NCBI GenBank assembly: GCA_001430745.1
Contig: KQ482040.1
Location: 815,688 to 856,942, forward strand
DNA: 41,255 nucleotides
Source of the DNA: Auxenochlorella pyrenoidosa
Lineage: Eukaryota > Chlorophyta > Trebouxiophyceae > Chlorellales > Chlorellaceae
Direction: 5' to 3'
Part shown: in pieces, positions 1-14,800 of the stretch
Numbering within the stretch: the stretch's first letter is position 1
How the letters are laid out: every line of letters starts with the position of its first letter
The notes under the pieces: generated by a model
The model's input: only the letters and a program-made list of their open reading frames with translations
What the model was told of the DNA's origin: nothing
Database searches by the model: none
Program-made: the position numbers and the translations under genes

Positions 1-1785
1 GGGGGGGCGCACCGGTTGGCCTGCTCAATCTCCTCTGGGTCCCGGGTCTCCTCATCCGGCACCCAGTCATCCTCAAGCCGCCCATCGTCGGCAAACTGGA
101 CAAAGGCGAGGCAGCAGCGGGGATGCACGCGCCATCAGAGGGGCAGCCAAGACCTGCAGCGCGCCCTGCCTGTATGCAACGTGCACGGCCTCCGATGCAT
201 GTGCATGTGCCGTGCGCGCTGGATCCCTCCCTGCCGGCATGCTTTGCCTGCGCGTCTGCACACCCGCCCGTCTTGCTCCCCTGCCGTGACCTGCCCTGCG
301 CTGCATGTAGCCGCTGCCTGCGGGCCCACTGCTCGCCCACACCGCCCCAACCCCTGCCAGCAAGCTCCCTCCTGGCTGCGCCGACGGGGGCCACCGCGGC
401 CCACCTGCGGCGGCGGGGAGGCGTCTGGGATGTGGTCTGCCAGGCCTGGTGGGTCGGGGGTGGGGTCGTCAATCACAATGGTGTGCCGGATGCGGATGTT
501 CTGCAGCGGGCGGCCGTCGGCGTCACAGGGCGCCTCGTCGATGGCCGCCAGCACGTCGAGCCCCTCCGCCACCTCGCCAAAGATCGTGTGCTGCGGGGGG
601 AGGGGTTGGGCGTGGGGTGTGTGTTTGTGTGTGGTGGTGGGGGGTGGGGGTGGGTGGGGGGGGGGCTGCAGGGGTAGGTGGGGTGGTGAAGAGGTGGCAG
701 AAGCAGGGGCCGGGATGCTGTCGAGCGGGCGTGTGCACCAAGGACGCACAAGATGACGGCGTGGGAACGAGGTGCGGCACAGCGGAGCACGCGCGGCGGA
801 GCAGCTGGCGCGGCTGCGGCAGGCACAGCGCCCCCCCACCCCCACCCCGAGGCAGCACCTTGTCATCCAGGCTGTGCAGGTTCTCCCCCGTTGTGATGTA
901 GAACTGCGAGCCGTTCAGGTCCTTGCCGGCGCCTGCGCGTGGGGGCGGGGAGTGTGGTGAGGGTGGTGGGGGCCAGCATGCATGGTGCGCTGACATGGCC
1001 GTCCCCTGCGCGCATCGGGCACCTGTGGGCACAGCGCTGTCCTGGCAGCACATGAGGGCTTCTCAGCTCCAGGAAGGGTCCCCCCGCCGCACCAGGCCCC
1101 CGCTGGCGGCACCATCACTCACTGGCCATGCCCAGCAGGCCGCGCTTCTTGTGCTTCAGGTTGGGCCGGATCTCATCCTCGAAAAAGCGCGCCTGCAGCC
1201 CGGCGCAGGGCGGCGGCGCATGTCAGTGATGTCAACACACCTTCCGGTGCAACCCAGTGGGCGGGCACCCTGGAGCAGCCGACGGCGGCGTGGTGCGTGC
1301 ACCCAGGACGGCCGCACAGGGCCCAAATTGCCTGCTGGCTGCCAGCTGCCGCACCTTGCCCGCGCCCCCCCCCCCCCAAAGACAGGCCCACCTGCTCGCC
1401 GTACAGCACGCCCCAGATGGACTGGCCGCCCTTGCCAGAGTTGGTGGGGTCGCCGCTCTGCGCGATGAAGCCGCGCTGCACGTTGTAGAACAGGCAGTTG
1501 TTGAAGTACTTGACCTTGCAGAGCCTGCGAGCGGGGGGAGGATGCAGTTCTCGAGCACATGTTGGGACTGCAAATGTACAAAAGCCAGCGGACTCCATGC
1601 CAGCGCAGCAGTGCGCATGTGCGCCAGCTGTCGAGGGCCGTGCAGCCCCGCGTGCAGGCTGCCCAGCCCATCATGCAGCGCCTCCCCCCTGCTCACTTGA
1701 GGAAGTTGGCTGCAGCCTTAGGGCAGTCGTCCACCCAGAGGTCTACAACCAAGTCCCCCTTGCTGGTTTCGATGATGGCCGCCAT
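1..1785 (-). CDS. CYP59: PPIL4/CYP59-type nuclear cyclophilin (peptidyl-prolyl isomerase), 3' part beyond left edge
   Basis: Exons in transcript order: 1785-1697, 1524-1392, 1192-1123, 932-859, 590-405 and 95-13, where a GTGCGC donor at position 12 is possible. Phase is kept throughout, giving about 211 residues. The start [17 protein letters not shown] is the usual beginning of this family. The cyclophilin fold follows: [45 protein letters not shown] and [13 protein letters not shown]. The linker IPDASPPPQ, then [11 protein letters not shown], is typical of PPIL4/CYP59, in which an RRM domain comes next; that part lies outside the window. Known family members are nuclear and act with RNA polymerase II and the spliceosome. 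The active-site arginine of classical cyclophilins is not obvious in VQRGFIAQ, as in other PPIL4 proteins. The family is secure; isomerase activity is uncertain. Confidence 0.9.
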
Positions 1786-2551
1786 GCCGGTGAGGGAGCG
1801 CTGGGCCGACGCCACACGTGCAGGCGCTCACAGCGGACAAGCCTAGGTCAGACTGGGCGGCTGGTACTGGCTGCGCAAGCTGGCATGCAGTCCTCACGAG
1901 GTTGCCTGCACGCAGGCATAGCAGGTTGGTTTCAAGAGAGCCACCAAGAACGGCGGCGGCGGCACAGGGCAGCATAAGAGTTCGGACAACGTCGGCAGCA
2001 TGTCAGCGGCTTGCGGCTGCATAGGGTGCCATTACAGTGCAAGTACAGCCCTTTGACTCAACGCAGAGCGCACAGCGAGCAGTGATGAATCAGGCCCGGC
2101 TGTAAACAGGCTCTGGACAGCGTCCAACATCAGTTTACTGACCACCCAAGCTTGCGATCGCTGTACGATGTACCGAGTGTCGCGCTCGCTGCCCGGAAGG
2201 CTCGCAGCCGCTCGGTCCTGCTTCGCTGTGCTCTTAGAGTATTCAAGCGGCCTCGGATCACTTGATTGAACTTGCGACGAGTGGGATTCAAGGGCGCTTC
2301 CGACTGCCACCGACTGCCGCCGCCGCCTGCTGCCTGTGCCATGGCCGCCAGACAGCACAGCTTTGATGCTGTGCTATCAGCAGTCTGTGTCACTGCGTTC
2401 TCGATGCCATCAGCGCGGTGTCACATATCGGGAAAAGAGGAGTTCGCAAGGAGCAGGGGAGTGGCAGGGTGCAGTATTCAGCGCAACATGTGGCGCAGCG
2501 CCCGTGCTGGAAGGCGGGCGTGAGGATTCAAAAGGCCCGCCAGGGCAGCCC
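1786..2551. other. Intergenic: 3' flank of ASL and 5' flank of the cyclophilin
   Basis: Both neighbours are on the minus strand, so this stretch should hold the ASL 3' untranslated region followed by the cyclophilin promoter and leader. The only signal I can name is a TGTAA on the minus strand, listed separately. No open frame here continues a neighbouring gene or resembles a known protein. Confidence 0.6.
2032..2036 (-). terminator. Candidate TGTAA polyadenylation signal for ASL
   Basis: The minus strand reads TGTAA about 516 bases after the ASL stop codon. TGTAA is the known polyadenylation signal of chlorophyte green algae, and 3' untranslated regions of several hundred bases are usual there. 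It lies about 250 bases before the start codon of the cyclophilin. Five bases can occur by chance, so the assignment is tentative. Confidence 0.35.
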
Positions 2552-6604
<4,053 letters not shown>

Positions 6605-8247
6605 CTGTGCGCCAGAGCTCGGGCAAGGTGGCCTCTGGCGGCTAGGGTTAGCGGCTGGGCGGGCTGAGCGTCCTTCTCGATCGAGAGAGCTTGGTTGTAT
6701 GATGGGTCGCTGCCGCAAGTATCGATGGCGCCTCGGACAATGAACAGCATGGTCGCATGCGGCACCGCCCCAGCGCGCTGCACGTGCGCCTGGTGTAGGT
6801 GTTCCCATCGTTCACATCAACATTGCCAAAGTGGGACATCAGCCCAGCTGGTCGGTGTGACAAGATTGAGTCTGACACAGGTTACTTGAAGAGAGACACC
6901 TGTGCAGCCCAGTTGCCACCGCATTGCAGGTTTGCCCGCGACTCACATGAGGGGCATGATGCACATGCCTGCCTGCCTTCCTGCCTGCCTGCTGCGTCTT
7001 GCTCGGTGGTTAGCTTGTGACAGTGCCCAGGCTGAACGAGATGCTATCAGTACCATCAATGAGTTTACCTTTGCACTGTAAAGGCGCGCGTCTTTGCACC
7101 ATGTTGCATGCACATGGGTGGCAAACACTCGGAGCTTGCAGCGCAGCCCTCATGCGCAGTCTCCACTTCTTCAGCAGGCAACATCCTGCTTGCATGGGCA
7201 GGACTCCACTGCAGGCGGGCAGGCACACCATCAGTCTTGTCAAATGCCAGCCCATGCTGCAACGTCTCTGTCTAACAGGGGCTGACAGAGCACCCCAAAC
7301 TTTGCGGGGCCTGGGCATGCTCCGTCGACTGGAAATCGTACTGTTACATTCACAGACTCAGCAAACTCAGAAAGGCTGGGTTGGGATCAAGGTGCTGGCA
7401 TCTTGGATTTGCCACTTGCCATGCCTGCGCCCGGGCAGGCCACGCTGCAGTTGTGCATTTGACGTGCACTCTGCCATTCTCAATTGTGCACAAACCTGCA
7501 CCTATGCCAGCTTGCAGCGTCGCAGTGAAGATAGGGCGTATGATTTGAAGTTCCAGAGGGCCTGCATGCTTTGCGTGGAGAGACAGTGTGGGGCACCGCA
7601 GGCAGCGGATGCCCCCACATGCAGGTGCACTTGAAAATTTGATTGGTGCACTGACATGTTCATCAAACCAACACACTAGCAAGAAGGGTTTTGTACAAAA
7701 CCCTTTGTGTAGCTAGTCGCTTGCTGGCACTTGCCGGCACATGGCCATGCTGGCTGGAGCACCTAACGCCGCTCTCCGCGCTGCCGCCCTCGAGCAGAAG
7801 AGATGGATGTGTTCTCTGTTCTTTGCTCTCACCCGCAACCCTGCTCCCCTCTCGTCGTGTTGGAAGCGACAGCAGCCACAAAGGCGGGCAGCAGGGGGTT
7901 GTTGCAGCAACTGGCGACGGCGGTCTCCGGTGGGTGATGTTTTTCTGCTCACACCTACGAAGGGTGCGGCAGGATGCAGCATATTGCATCGAGCGAGCCC
8001 AGCAGCACGCCGCCGGCTTTTCAAGCGCCCGGCTGCAGGCAGAAGAGCGCGGCGTGCTTGCTGCAGGCCTCCCAAAACGTGCATTGCATGGGCGACTCTA
8101 ATGCGATGCTGGCCCGCGCCCTGCGCTGCCTGCAGACCACCTCTGCCACAGCCGCTGCCGCCACCCTCCTTTCGCCGACCAGCAGCCACTCCAGCCACTC
8201 GCACGCCTACAGCCCGTGCCACCTTGGCGGAGCAGCAGCAAGGTGCC
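6605..8247. other. Divergent intergenic region between ASL and the sulfotransferase
   Basis: ASL reads left and the sulfotransferase reads right, so this 1.6 kb should contain both promoters and leaders. It holds a run of TGCC-rich repeats near 6965-6995 and a 22-base perfect palindrome (listed separately). Several open frames cross it, but their composition is that of random GC-rich sequence and none resembles a known protein. Confidence 0.5.
7684..7705. repeat. 22-base perfect palindrome
   Basis: The sequence reads the same on both strands for 22 bases, AAGGGTTTTG plus its complement around a central GTAC. It lies about 540 bases upstream of the sulfotransferase start codon. It could be a site for a dimeric DNA-binding protein or a hairpin in a transcript. 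GTAC is the core of the copper-response element in Chlamydomonas, but one GTAC is weak evidence. Confidence 0.6.
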
Positions 8248-9946
8248 ATGGCTGAGAAGCGGCGGCGCGCGGCAGCGGCAGCGGCCGCAGGCGTGGCCCG
8301 CACCGTCTTCCTGCTCGTGGTGCTGGGTGCTGGCACCTACATCCTGACACACCGCGGCGGCGCCGGCGGCGCGCTGCCCGCGCCCGCCACCCCCCGCGGC
8401 CGCACGCTGGCCGAGTACGACGTGGAGTCGCCCTTCCGCACGCACGGGCGGCTGAAGAAGCGCGGCCCGCTGGGCGCGCTGGCCATGGTCGGCTCGGGCC
8501 TCTCCCGCGCCGAGCTGTGCTTCCCGCCCGCCTGGCGCGAGGCGCGGCTGGCCGGCGACAAGCAGGCCCCGCCCGCCAAGTGGTGCGCCATCATGTTTAA
8601 TGACAAGTACAAGCTGGTCTATGTCAAGTGCCCCAAGACGGCGGGCACCACACTGGTCACCTACTTCACAGACTGCTCCGCCCCGGACGCCGCCGACCGC
8701 TGCTTCCGCCTGCTGGACTACACCAACGCCACCATGGTGGGCCCGCGGCGCCGCGAGGCCAGACTGCGGGCAGGCCTGGCAGGCACCTTGACTGCTGCCG
8801 AGGCTGCGTGTTTTGGCGGAGCAAGCGGTGCTTGCTTGCCTGACCAGTGGCCCCCTGGGCCGCCGGCCAGCCGAGCCTGCCGGCTTTCCCAGCCCTCCCA
8901 GCGCTGCCCGGCCCTGCCCCCCCGCCTTTGCCAGGTGCAACACCTGCTGGACTCGTGGGATGACTATTTCGCCTTCTCCTTTTCACGCAACGTCCTCCGC
9001 CGCGCCATCAGTCAGTACCAGGTGAGATGCAGGGATGGGTGGGAGGCCCAGCAGCAGCCTGGCGGGGCATGCCGCCTGTGCTGCTGCTGCTCGCTGTGCA
9101 CGGAAGCGATCGCTGTTCACCAGGCGGCTGCTGGCACATCAGCCTCAGCAGTATCTGCGGCAAGCGCGCCTGCAGCTATCGAACGTGCATCCCAGCTTTT
9201 GCAGCTGCCGCCACCACGCACCTCGCCCACCTGCCCAATCAGCCTGCTGCGGCTCTTGGACCTCTCGTGAACCTCTGTCCTCCCCACCCCAAGTCCCACC
9301 CACCCGGCCTCCAACCCCCGGCTGCGCCCCGCCGCAGTACCTGTCCACGTTTGTGCGCGAGGAGCCCGGCTGCCCGCGCATCTCGTGGGACGAGTACTGC
9401 GCCGACCCCTTTTTGCTGGGCGACGTGTGCCAGGCGGAGGCCACCAGGGTGTGCTGCACCCAGACGGCGGAGCACCAGTACGTGCACGCCTCGCCGCAGG
9501 TCAACTGCTTCACCACGCAGCAGGGGCGCAGCGCGCTCGACTGGCTGGGCCGCGTGGAGCACTTTGAGGACGACTTCCGCGCGCTCATCAAGCTGCTGAA
9601 CCGGCGCAAAAACGGCGCGCCCAAGCTGCCCACCGACGTGCTGCCCACCAGGGCCAACTACAACGCCAGCCCCTGCAAGGAGGGCGGCGGCTCGGGCAGC
9701 GCCGCTGCAGGTGCAGACGCCAGCGGCAGCAGCGGCAGCAGTGGCGGCGCCGGCCTCGAGGGCGAGGGCACCGGCAGTGACGCCGCCCGCCGGCGCCTGC
9801 GCTGGGGCTGGGACGTGCGCAATGACACAGAAAACCCCTGCGACAAAAACGACTTTTTCCGCGGCAGCCATGCGCACTGCTATGCCGCCATCATGTCGTT
9901 TTACGGCGAAGACATGGAGCTCCTCGCCCGCCGGCGACGCCGCTGA
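8248..9946 (+). CDS. PAPS-dependent sulfotransferase, type II membrane protein
   Basis: Three exons, 8248-8736, 8935-9021 and 9338-9946, encode 394 residues. The short basic N-terminus MAEKRRR is followed by one hydrophobic segment at about residues 16-35 (VARTVFLLVVLGAGTYIL), the layout of a Golgi type II membrane enzyme. The PAPS-binding signatures are present: the 5'-phosphosulfate loop KCPKTAGTTLVTYF and the 3'-phosphate motif SFSRNVLRRAISQYQ with its Arg and Ser. NAT, NAS and NDT are possible N-glycosylation sites. Cysteines are frequent in the lumenal part. Such enzymes move sulfate from PAPS to carbohydrate or protein acceptors and release PAP; the acceptor cannot be told from sequence. 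A low-complexity glycine/serine stretch lies near residues 310-340. The open frame extends upstream, but the start at 8248 places the membrane anchor correctly. Confidence 0.82.
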
Positions 9947-10176
9947 GCGGCGCACCCGTCGTTCCTTTCCATTGTCTGCACTGCCCTACAGCGCTTTGAT
10001 TCTTTGTGACGAGGTTCATGAGCTGTGCGGAGCGGTTGGCGCAGGCCTCCAAAGCCAGGGGCTGCAGGCTGAGGAGCGTCTACCATGGCATTGCATGAGC
10101 ACAGCTTGAAGAGTTTGGGTCATCGGAGTTTTTAATCGGAGGGTGCAACTTCCACATTTCCAGTTTGCATGCACCT

Positions 10177-11104
10177 TCACTGCCCTGCAGCGGCGTCGGC
10201 GCTGCCGCCGCCTGCCGAGCCAGCACCGGCATTGCTGGCCGCGGCCTGCTTGCTGCACGCCGCGTGCTTGGCTGCCTCTGCCGCAGCTGCCTCTGCCTCT
10301 ACCTGCGTCAGCGGCAGCTGCTGCAGCTCTTCCCAGTATGGGTCGTCCAGGACCAGCTTGCCTGTGGGCCCGTCCCGCTGCAGCTTGTGCAGCTTGTCGA
10401 TGAAGCCATCATGCACCCGCATGGTGTGCGCGTCGATCCAGGCAGCCAGCTCCGCCTCGGGCAGCGCCGTCTCCAGCAGCGGCGGCTGCAGCATCTCCCG
10501 GATGTTGAACCACCAGCCGGGCTGGCCGGCGTGCTCCGGGCCGGGCATCTCGGCGGGGCAGTTGCGCAGCCAGTCCCAGTTGAGCAGCTGCGGATTGCAC
10601 GGGGTTGGTGGTTTGAAAATTGCGCTTGTGGAGGGGGTGGTGAATGATGACGGCCTGTCCACAGGCAAGCCTGCTGCGCCAACTCCATCTGCACGCTACG
10701 TTTGTGCCCCTGCATGTGCCTGCGCGCAAGCCTGCTGCCCCAAGGGCGCAAGTTTGGTCAGATCCGTCCCATGAGCGCTCACCAGATAGAACCCTGAGCC
10801 CTCGTCGTCCCACATGATGCACCGTTTGCTGTGCTGCAGGCACACGCGGTCCATCTGCATGCGCCGCTCGCGGTGCCAGCTGGGCACGCGCCCCGGCGCC
10901 CTCGCCAGCATGTCCTTCACTGCCGCATCCAGCGCTTTCCTGCGCTCCCCCCTCCGTTTTAGCACCTCTGGGTCGTTTATGCTGCACAATTGCAGGGCGA
11001 GCAAGGCCGGGTCTCATGGGCGGTGCTGCACGGGCGAGCAGGCGGGCAGGTGGCAGGCGGGAGGATGATGAGCCGCTGCTCGAGGCTGCCCGCTCACGCT
11101 TCAT
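10177..11104 (-). CDS. Unrecognised protein of about 200 residues
   Basis: I do not recognise this family. The two larger exons are clear: 10967-10783 (ALDAAVKDMLARAPGRVP, then HRERRMQMDRV and IMWDDEGSGFYL) and 10587-10177 (LLNWDWLRNCPAEMPGPE, then WWFNIREMLQPP, and a low-complexity Ala/Glu tail ending in DAAAGQ). An acceptable start comes from a 7-base first exon, 11104-11098 (ATG AAG C), with a GTGAGC donor. It joins in phase to give MKQVLKRRGERRKALD and 200 residues in all. The first half is basic and probably helical; the second is rich in Trp and Pro. No signal peptide or membrane segment is visible. The gene converges with the sulfotransferase, with 230 bases between the stop codons. 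The exons are fairly sure, the start is not. Confidence 0.6.
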
Positions 11105-11881
11105 GGTAGAAATTGCGGCCTGGAGCCGCTTTTTCTTGTGTTGCGGCCATGTGCGAAGATTTCTGACGGGCGGAAGCGGAAGGGTCTCGCGGCCACAGCG
11201 AACGATGAAGCGCAACAAGCCCGGATGTATCGTTCTCGAAGATCTATCAGCGAGAGCGACTGCGAGCGCAGGCGCACCTCGTCCTAAGCTCCCCGCTCGA
11301 GCTGCAGTGAAGCGCAGCGTGCCGAGCATGTTGGCATGAGCACCGTGCGGTGGGTGCAGTCTGCACATGATCATGGCGTGCTGTACAAAGTCGAAGACTG
11401 CTGACTTGTATTGCCTCCGAGCTGAGCTGCTGGCGCCAGGGACGCTCATTAGCAGGTTCCCGGTCTTGCCTGGCCGGGTTGCATCTAGGTCGTCAGCATG
11501 ATGTGCGGTTCTGGAACTGGTGGCTGAGCCAGGGGTCATCATCATTATCATACATTGGCACAGCTTCAAGAAGTGCTTTCAGGGAACAGGCAGACATTGA
11601 CCAAGGCCATGGCACCATGCTGCTGCCCCCTGATGTTTGAACCGCATGAACATGACGTGCGCTGCGCTCAGCACAGCAGGCGCCCTGTTGTTGCCCTGTT
11701 GTTCCCTAGAACTCTGCACTGAGTGGACATTGTTCCGCAGCGTTCTGATCGACAACCACCCGGCGCCTGCCGCCGCAGCTTCGAACCTGCCGTCCCAACA
11801 GCTAGTGCAAACAGCAGCGGCGCGCCCACTCGTGAAACCGTCCACTCGTGTCGCACCCTTTGATCGCGGGCACAGCGCGGC
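11105..11881. other. Divergent intergenic region
   Basis: This 777-base stretch separates the minus-strand unrecognised gene from the plus-strand alanine-rich membrane protein and should contain both promoters. I see no convincing coding segment, repeat or known element in it. Confidence 0.5.
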
Positions 11882-14800
11882 ATGGCCACGCAGGCTGCTG
11901 CAGACGGCGGCGACGCCGCCCCAGCCCTGCCGCCACGGCTCCTGCTCGACGAGCTCAGCAGCTACTCCCCCAACAGCAACCCCTTTGGGGACAGGCCGAC
12001 TGCACGGACGCCCCAGGGCATTCAGGTGCTGGCTGCAGCGGGCCGCAAGAGCGAGGCTGATGCCGACTGGCTGCTGCGTGCCGCAGCGGGCGACCCCGCC
12101 TCGGGCAGTGTGGTGAGTGGGCGCAGGGTGCGCAGGGGCGCGCTGGTCAAGGCTGGCTGTGCATTGCACGTTTAGGGAGTGGCAGGGGCATCAATCAAGC
12201 CCTACTTGCTGCATGGCTGGACCTGCCATAGCTAGACCTTGCTCAGCCGCCCTCGCCTTGGGCCAATTGGCTTGCAAACCGACGGCACCTCCCTCCTGCC
12301 CTGCCCCGCCCCTGGCCCCCTGGCAGACGCCGCGGCTGACCGCCAGCTGGGACCTCCCCAGCTCCACCACCAAACTGTCGGGCCGCAAGACGCCGGGTGG
12401 GTGGTCGCACATCCAGTGCCTGCCCACGAGCCTGCGCCGGTCTGCCCCGCCCGCGCTGGCCACGCCTCTTTCCCTGGTGCCTGCCTGGCCAAGCTGCCTG
12501 TGCCCCTCCTCAGGCTGCCAGGTTGCTTGAATCACTGGTATGGCCCCCTTCAACCCCGAACTTTTGACCCAACAACACAGCTGTGCTCTCATCCCTAGCG
12601 AAAGGAGGTCCAGCTCACGCCTGCCGCAACCCCTCCGCATGCCCTGTGCAGGCGACTCGGCCTCCCGGATGCAGGCCACCCGCGCCGCCAAGTGGCTGCA
12701 GTCCATGTCCCCCGCATCCAAGGCTGCAGCAGCGGCGGCCGCAGTGGTGGTGGCAGGGTGAGGCACGCATGCCGCCCATGCTGTTGCCTGGGCGCCCGGT
12801 GTCGGCGCAACCCTGCTGCTGCTTCCGCTGCCTGCAGCGCTCGCCCACGTTGCACCCTGCTGGGCCCCCCTGCAGCGCCAAGGCGTCCCCGGCACACCCG
12901 GCGGCGGCTGCCGCTGCGATTGCGCTGGGTGCCGCGGGCAGCTCCGACTCGCCCCGCGCCCTCGACGGCGGCACCAGCCCCCCGGCACCCTCCCCTGCCT
13001 CGATGTTCCCACGCTCCCACCCCATCGTGCGCAAGTCACTTACGGTGAGTCAGACATTGCTAAAAAAATTTTAAAAAAGAAATGCTTTGTCAAAGGTTCA
13101 AGATCCTTGAACTTCTAATCCCCCCTGTAAGATTTGGGCCATGGCTCGATGGCACATGCCTGCGACTCCACTCCTCCCTGCCCACATGCCCACTGGTGCC
13201 CCTCTGCCGGCTCATGCTGGTTCCATGCAGCCCAGCTGCAACTGCCTCTTGCCTGCCAGCAGCCCTGCTGACCACCAACATCTGCTGCCCTCTCCCCTCC
13301 CGCCGTGTGCAGGTGCAAGCCCCCACGCCCAGCGGCGGCGGCCTCGCCAGCTGGCTGCGCCTGTCGTCGCACCTCAGCAAGCCTGCAGAGGAGGAGCTGG
13401 AGGCCTCGCTAAGCCCTGAGGACAGCGGCAGCGCTGAGGACAGCCCCTCCCAGCCCCGCTCCCAGCTTGACTTTGGCGCCGTGGCTGTGCAGGCTCAGCC
13501 GCTGCCCTCGCCGACGGCCGCGCCACAAGCTGCCGTGCAAGCCGAGCCGGAGCCGCCCTCACCCGTGCCGGCTGGCACAGATGCCGCCGGCGGTGCTGCC
13601 TCACCGACCGCAGCGACCTCTGTGTCGCCCAAGCCTGCTGCGGCAGGCTGCCCCATCCCAGCGGCTGCTGCTGGCAGCAGCGCTCCCGCAGCCCTGCAGC
13701 CGGCGCGGCGCCGCCAGACGCACAGCCGTCCCGTGCTGCTGCGCGCTGTGCTGGCGCTGTGCCTGCTGGGTGCCATGCTGGGCGCCCCGGTCGCCCTGCT
13801 CCACCTCCAGCCCCAGCTGGCCAGCCACCCGGGTGAGCCTGCATCCTGGCAAGCATGGCGCCGTGCAAACATGAGCCCGCCGCCTGCGCAGCCGACCAGG
13901 GCCGGCTTCCAAGGGGCTGCACTGCAAACTCCAAACGCCCGTCTTCTTGCCGTCGCGCGTTTCTGTCCGCGCAGGCCTGGCAGCAGCAGCCGCGCACGTC
14001 CGCCACGTCAGCAGCGCTGCAGCCCAGCAGGCGGGCGCCACTGCTGGCCACCTGCGGGCAGCCTGGGCCCAGCACGCAGCGCCGCACTATGCCGCGCTCC
14101 AGGCGGGCTGGGTGCACCATGCAGCACCACACATTGCCCCGCTCAAAGCGGCCTGGGAGCAACATGCGGCGCCCCGCGTCAGCCCCCTATGGGCAGCCTG
14201 CCAGCAGCACGCCCAGGCGGCGCAGATCCAGGCACACAAGGCGTACAGCCAGGCTCAAGAGGCAACCCAGGCGTGGCTGGTCGCGCTGCGCGCGGCACTG
14301 CCAGCCCCCCTGGTGCAGCCCTTCTCTGCCCAGCAGCAGCCGGGCGAACCTCGGCGCGCTTCCGCTGCCGCCGCCAGCCAGCCTGCGAGCTCCAAACCCA
14401 AGGCCGCCGACGCCAGCGCCCCCACCATCGTGCCTGCCAAGCCGGCAGCAGCTGCTGTCAAGTCCCCAGCTGCACCCGCTCCCAAGGCCCCTGCTCCGCG
14501 CCCCCAGCCAACCACCGCCACGTCCTCTGGCTCCGCTGCCTCCATCGCACCCCGCAAGGCTGCTCCTGTGCCCAAGCGCCAGCCCAACGCTGCTGCTACG
14601 CCCTCTGCCCTGCCAGCAGCAACTTCAGCACAGTCCAGTGCAACTCGCGCTGCAGCGCAGCCTGCTGCCCCTGCCCCACTTGCGAGCCGGCTGGCGGCTG
14701 CCGCCGCCAGCGCCAAGGCAGCTGTGGCAGCAACTGTCGGCGCTGGCACCGGCGCCTTCACATCGTCTCCAGCTCCTGGCACCAAGGCAGCTGCCAGCGC

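Noticed and set aside
6640..6660. Telomere-like CTAGGGTTAG
   Set aside because: Single partial unit, no tandem array; chance match.
7017..7634. 205-codon plus-strand open frame in the ASL/sulfotransferase intergenic region
   Set aside because: It begins with a non-ATG codon, its composition is Cys/His/Arg-rich noise, and no splice extension or known motif supports it.
7741..8247. Upstream extension of the sulfotransferase reading frame
   Set aside because: The frame is open, but the residues are Cys/Arg/Pro-rich noise and would put about 170 residues ahead of the membrane anchor. The ATG at 8248 fits a type II membrane protein.
13055..13085. AT-rich patch in an intron (AAAAAAATTTTAAAAAAG)
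   Set aside because: Unusual for this DNA, but it lacks target-site duplications, inverted ends or coding content that would mark a mobile element.
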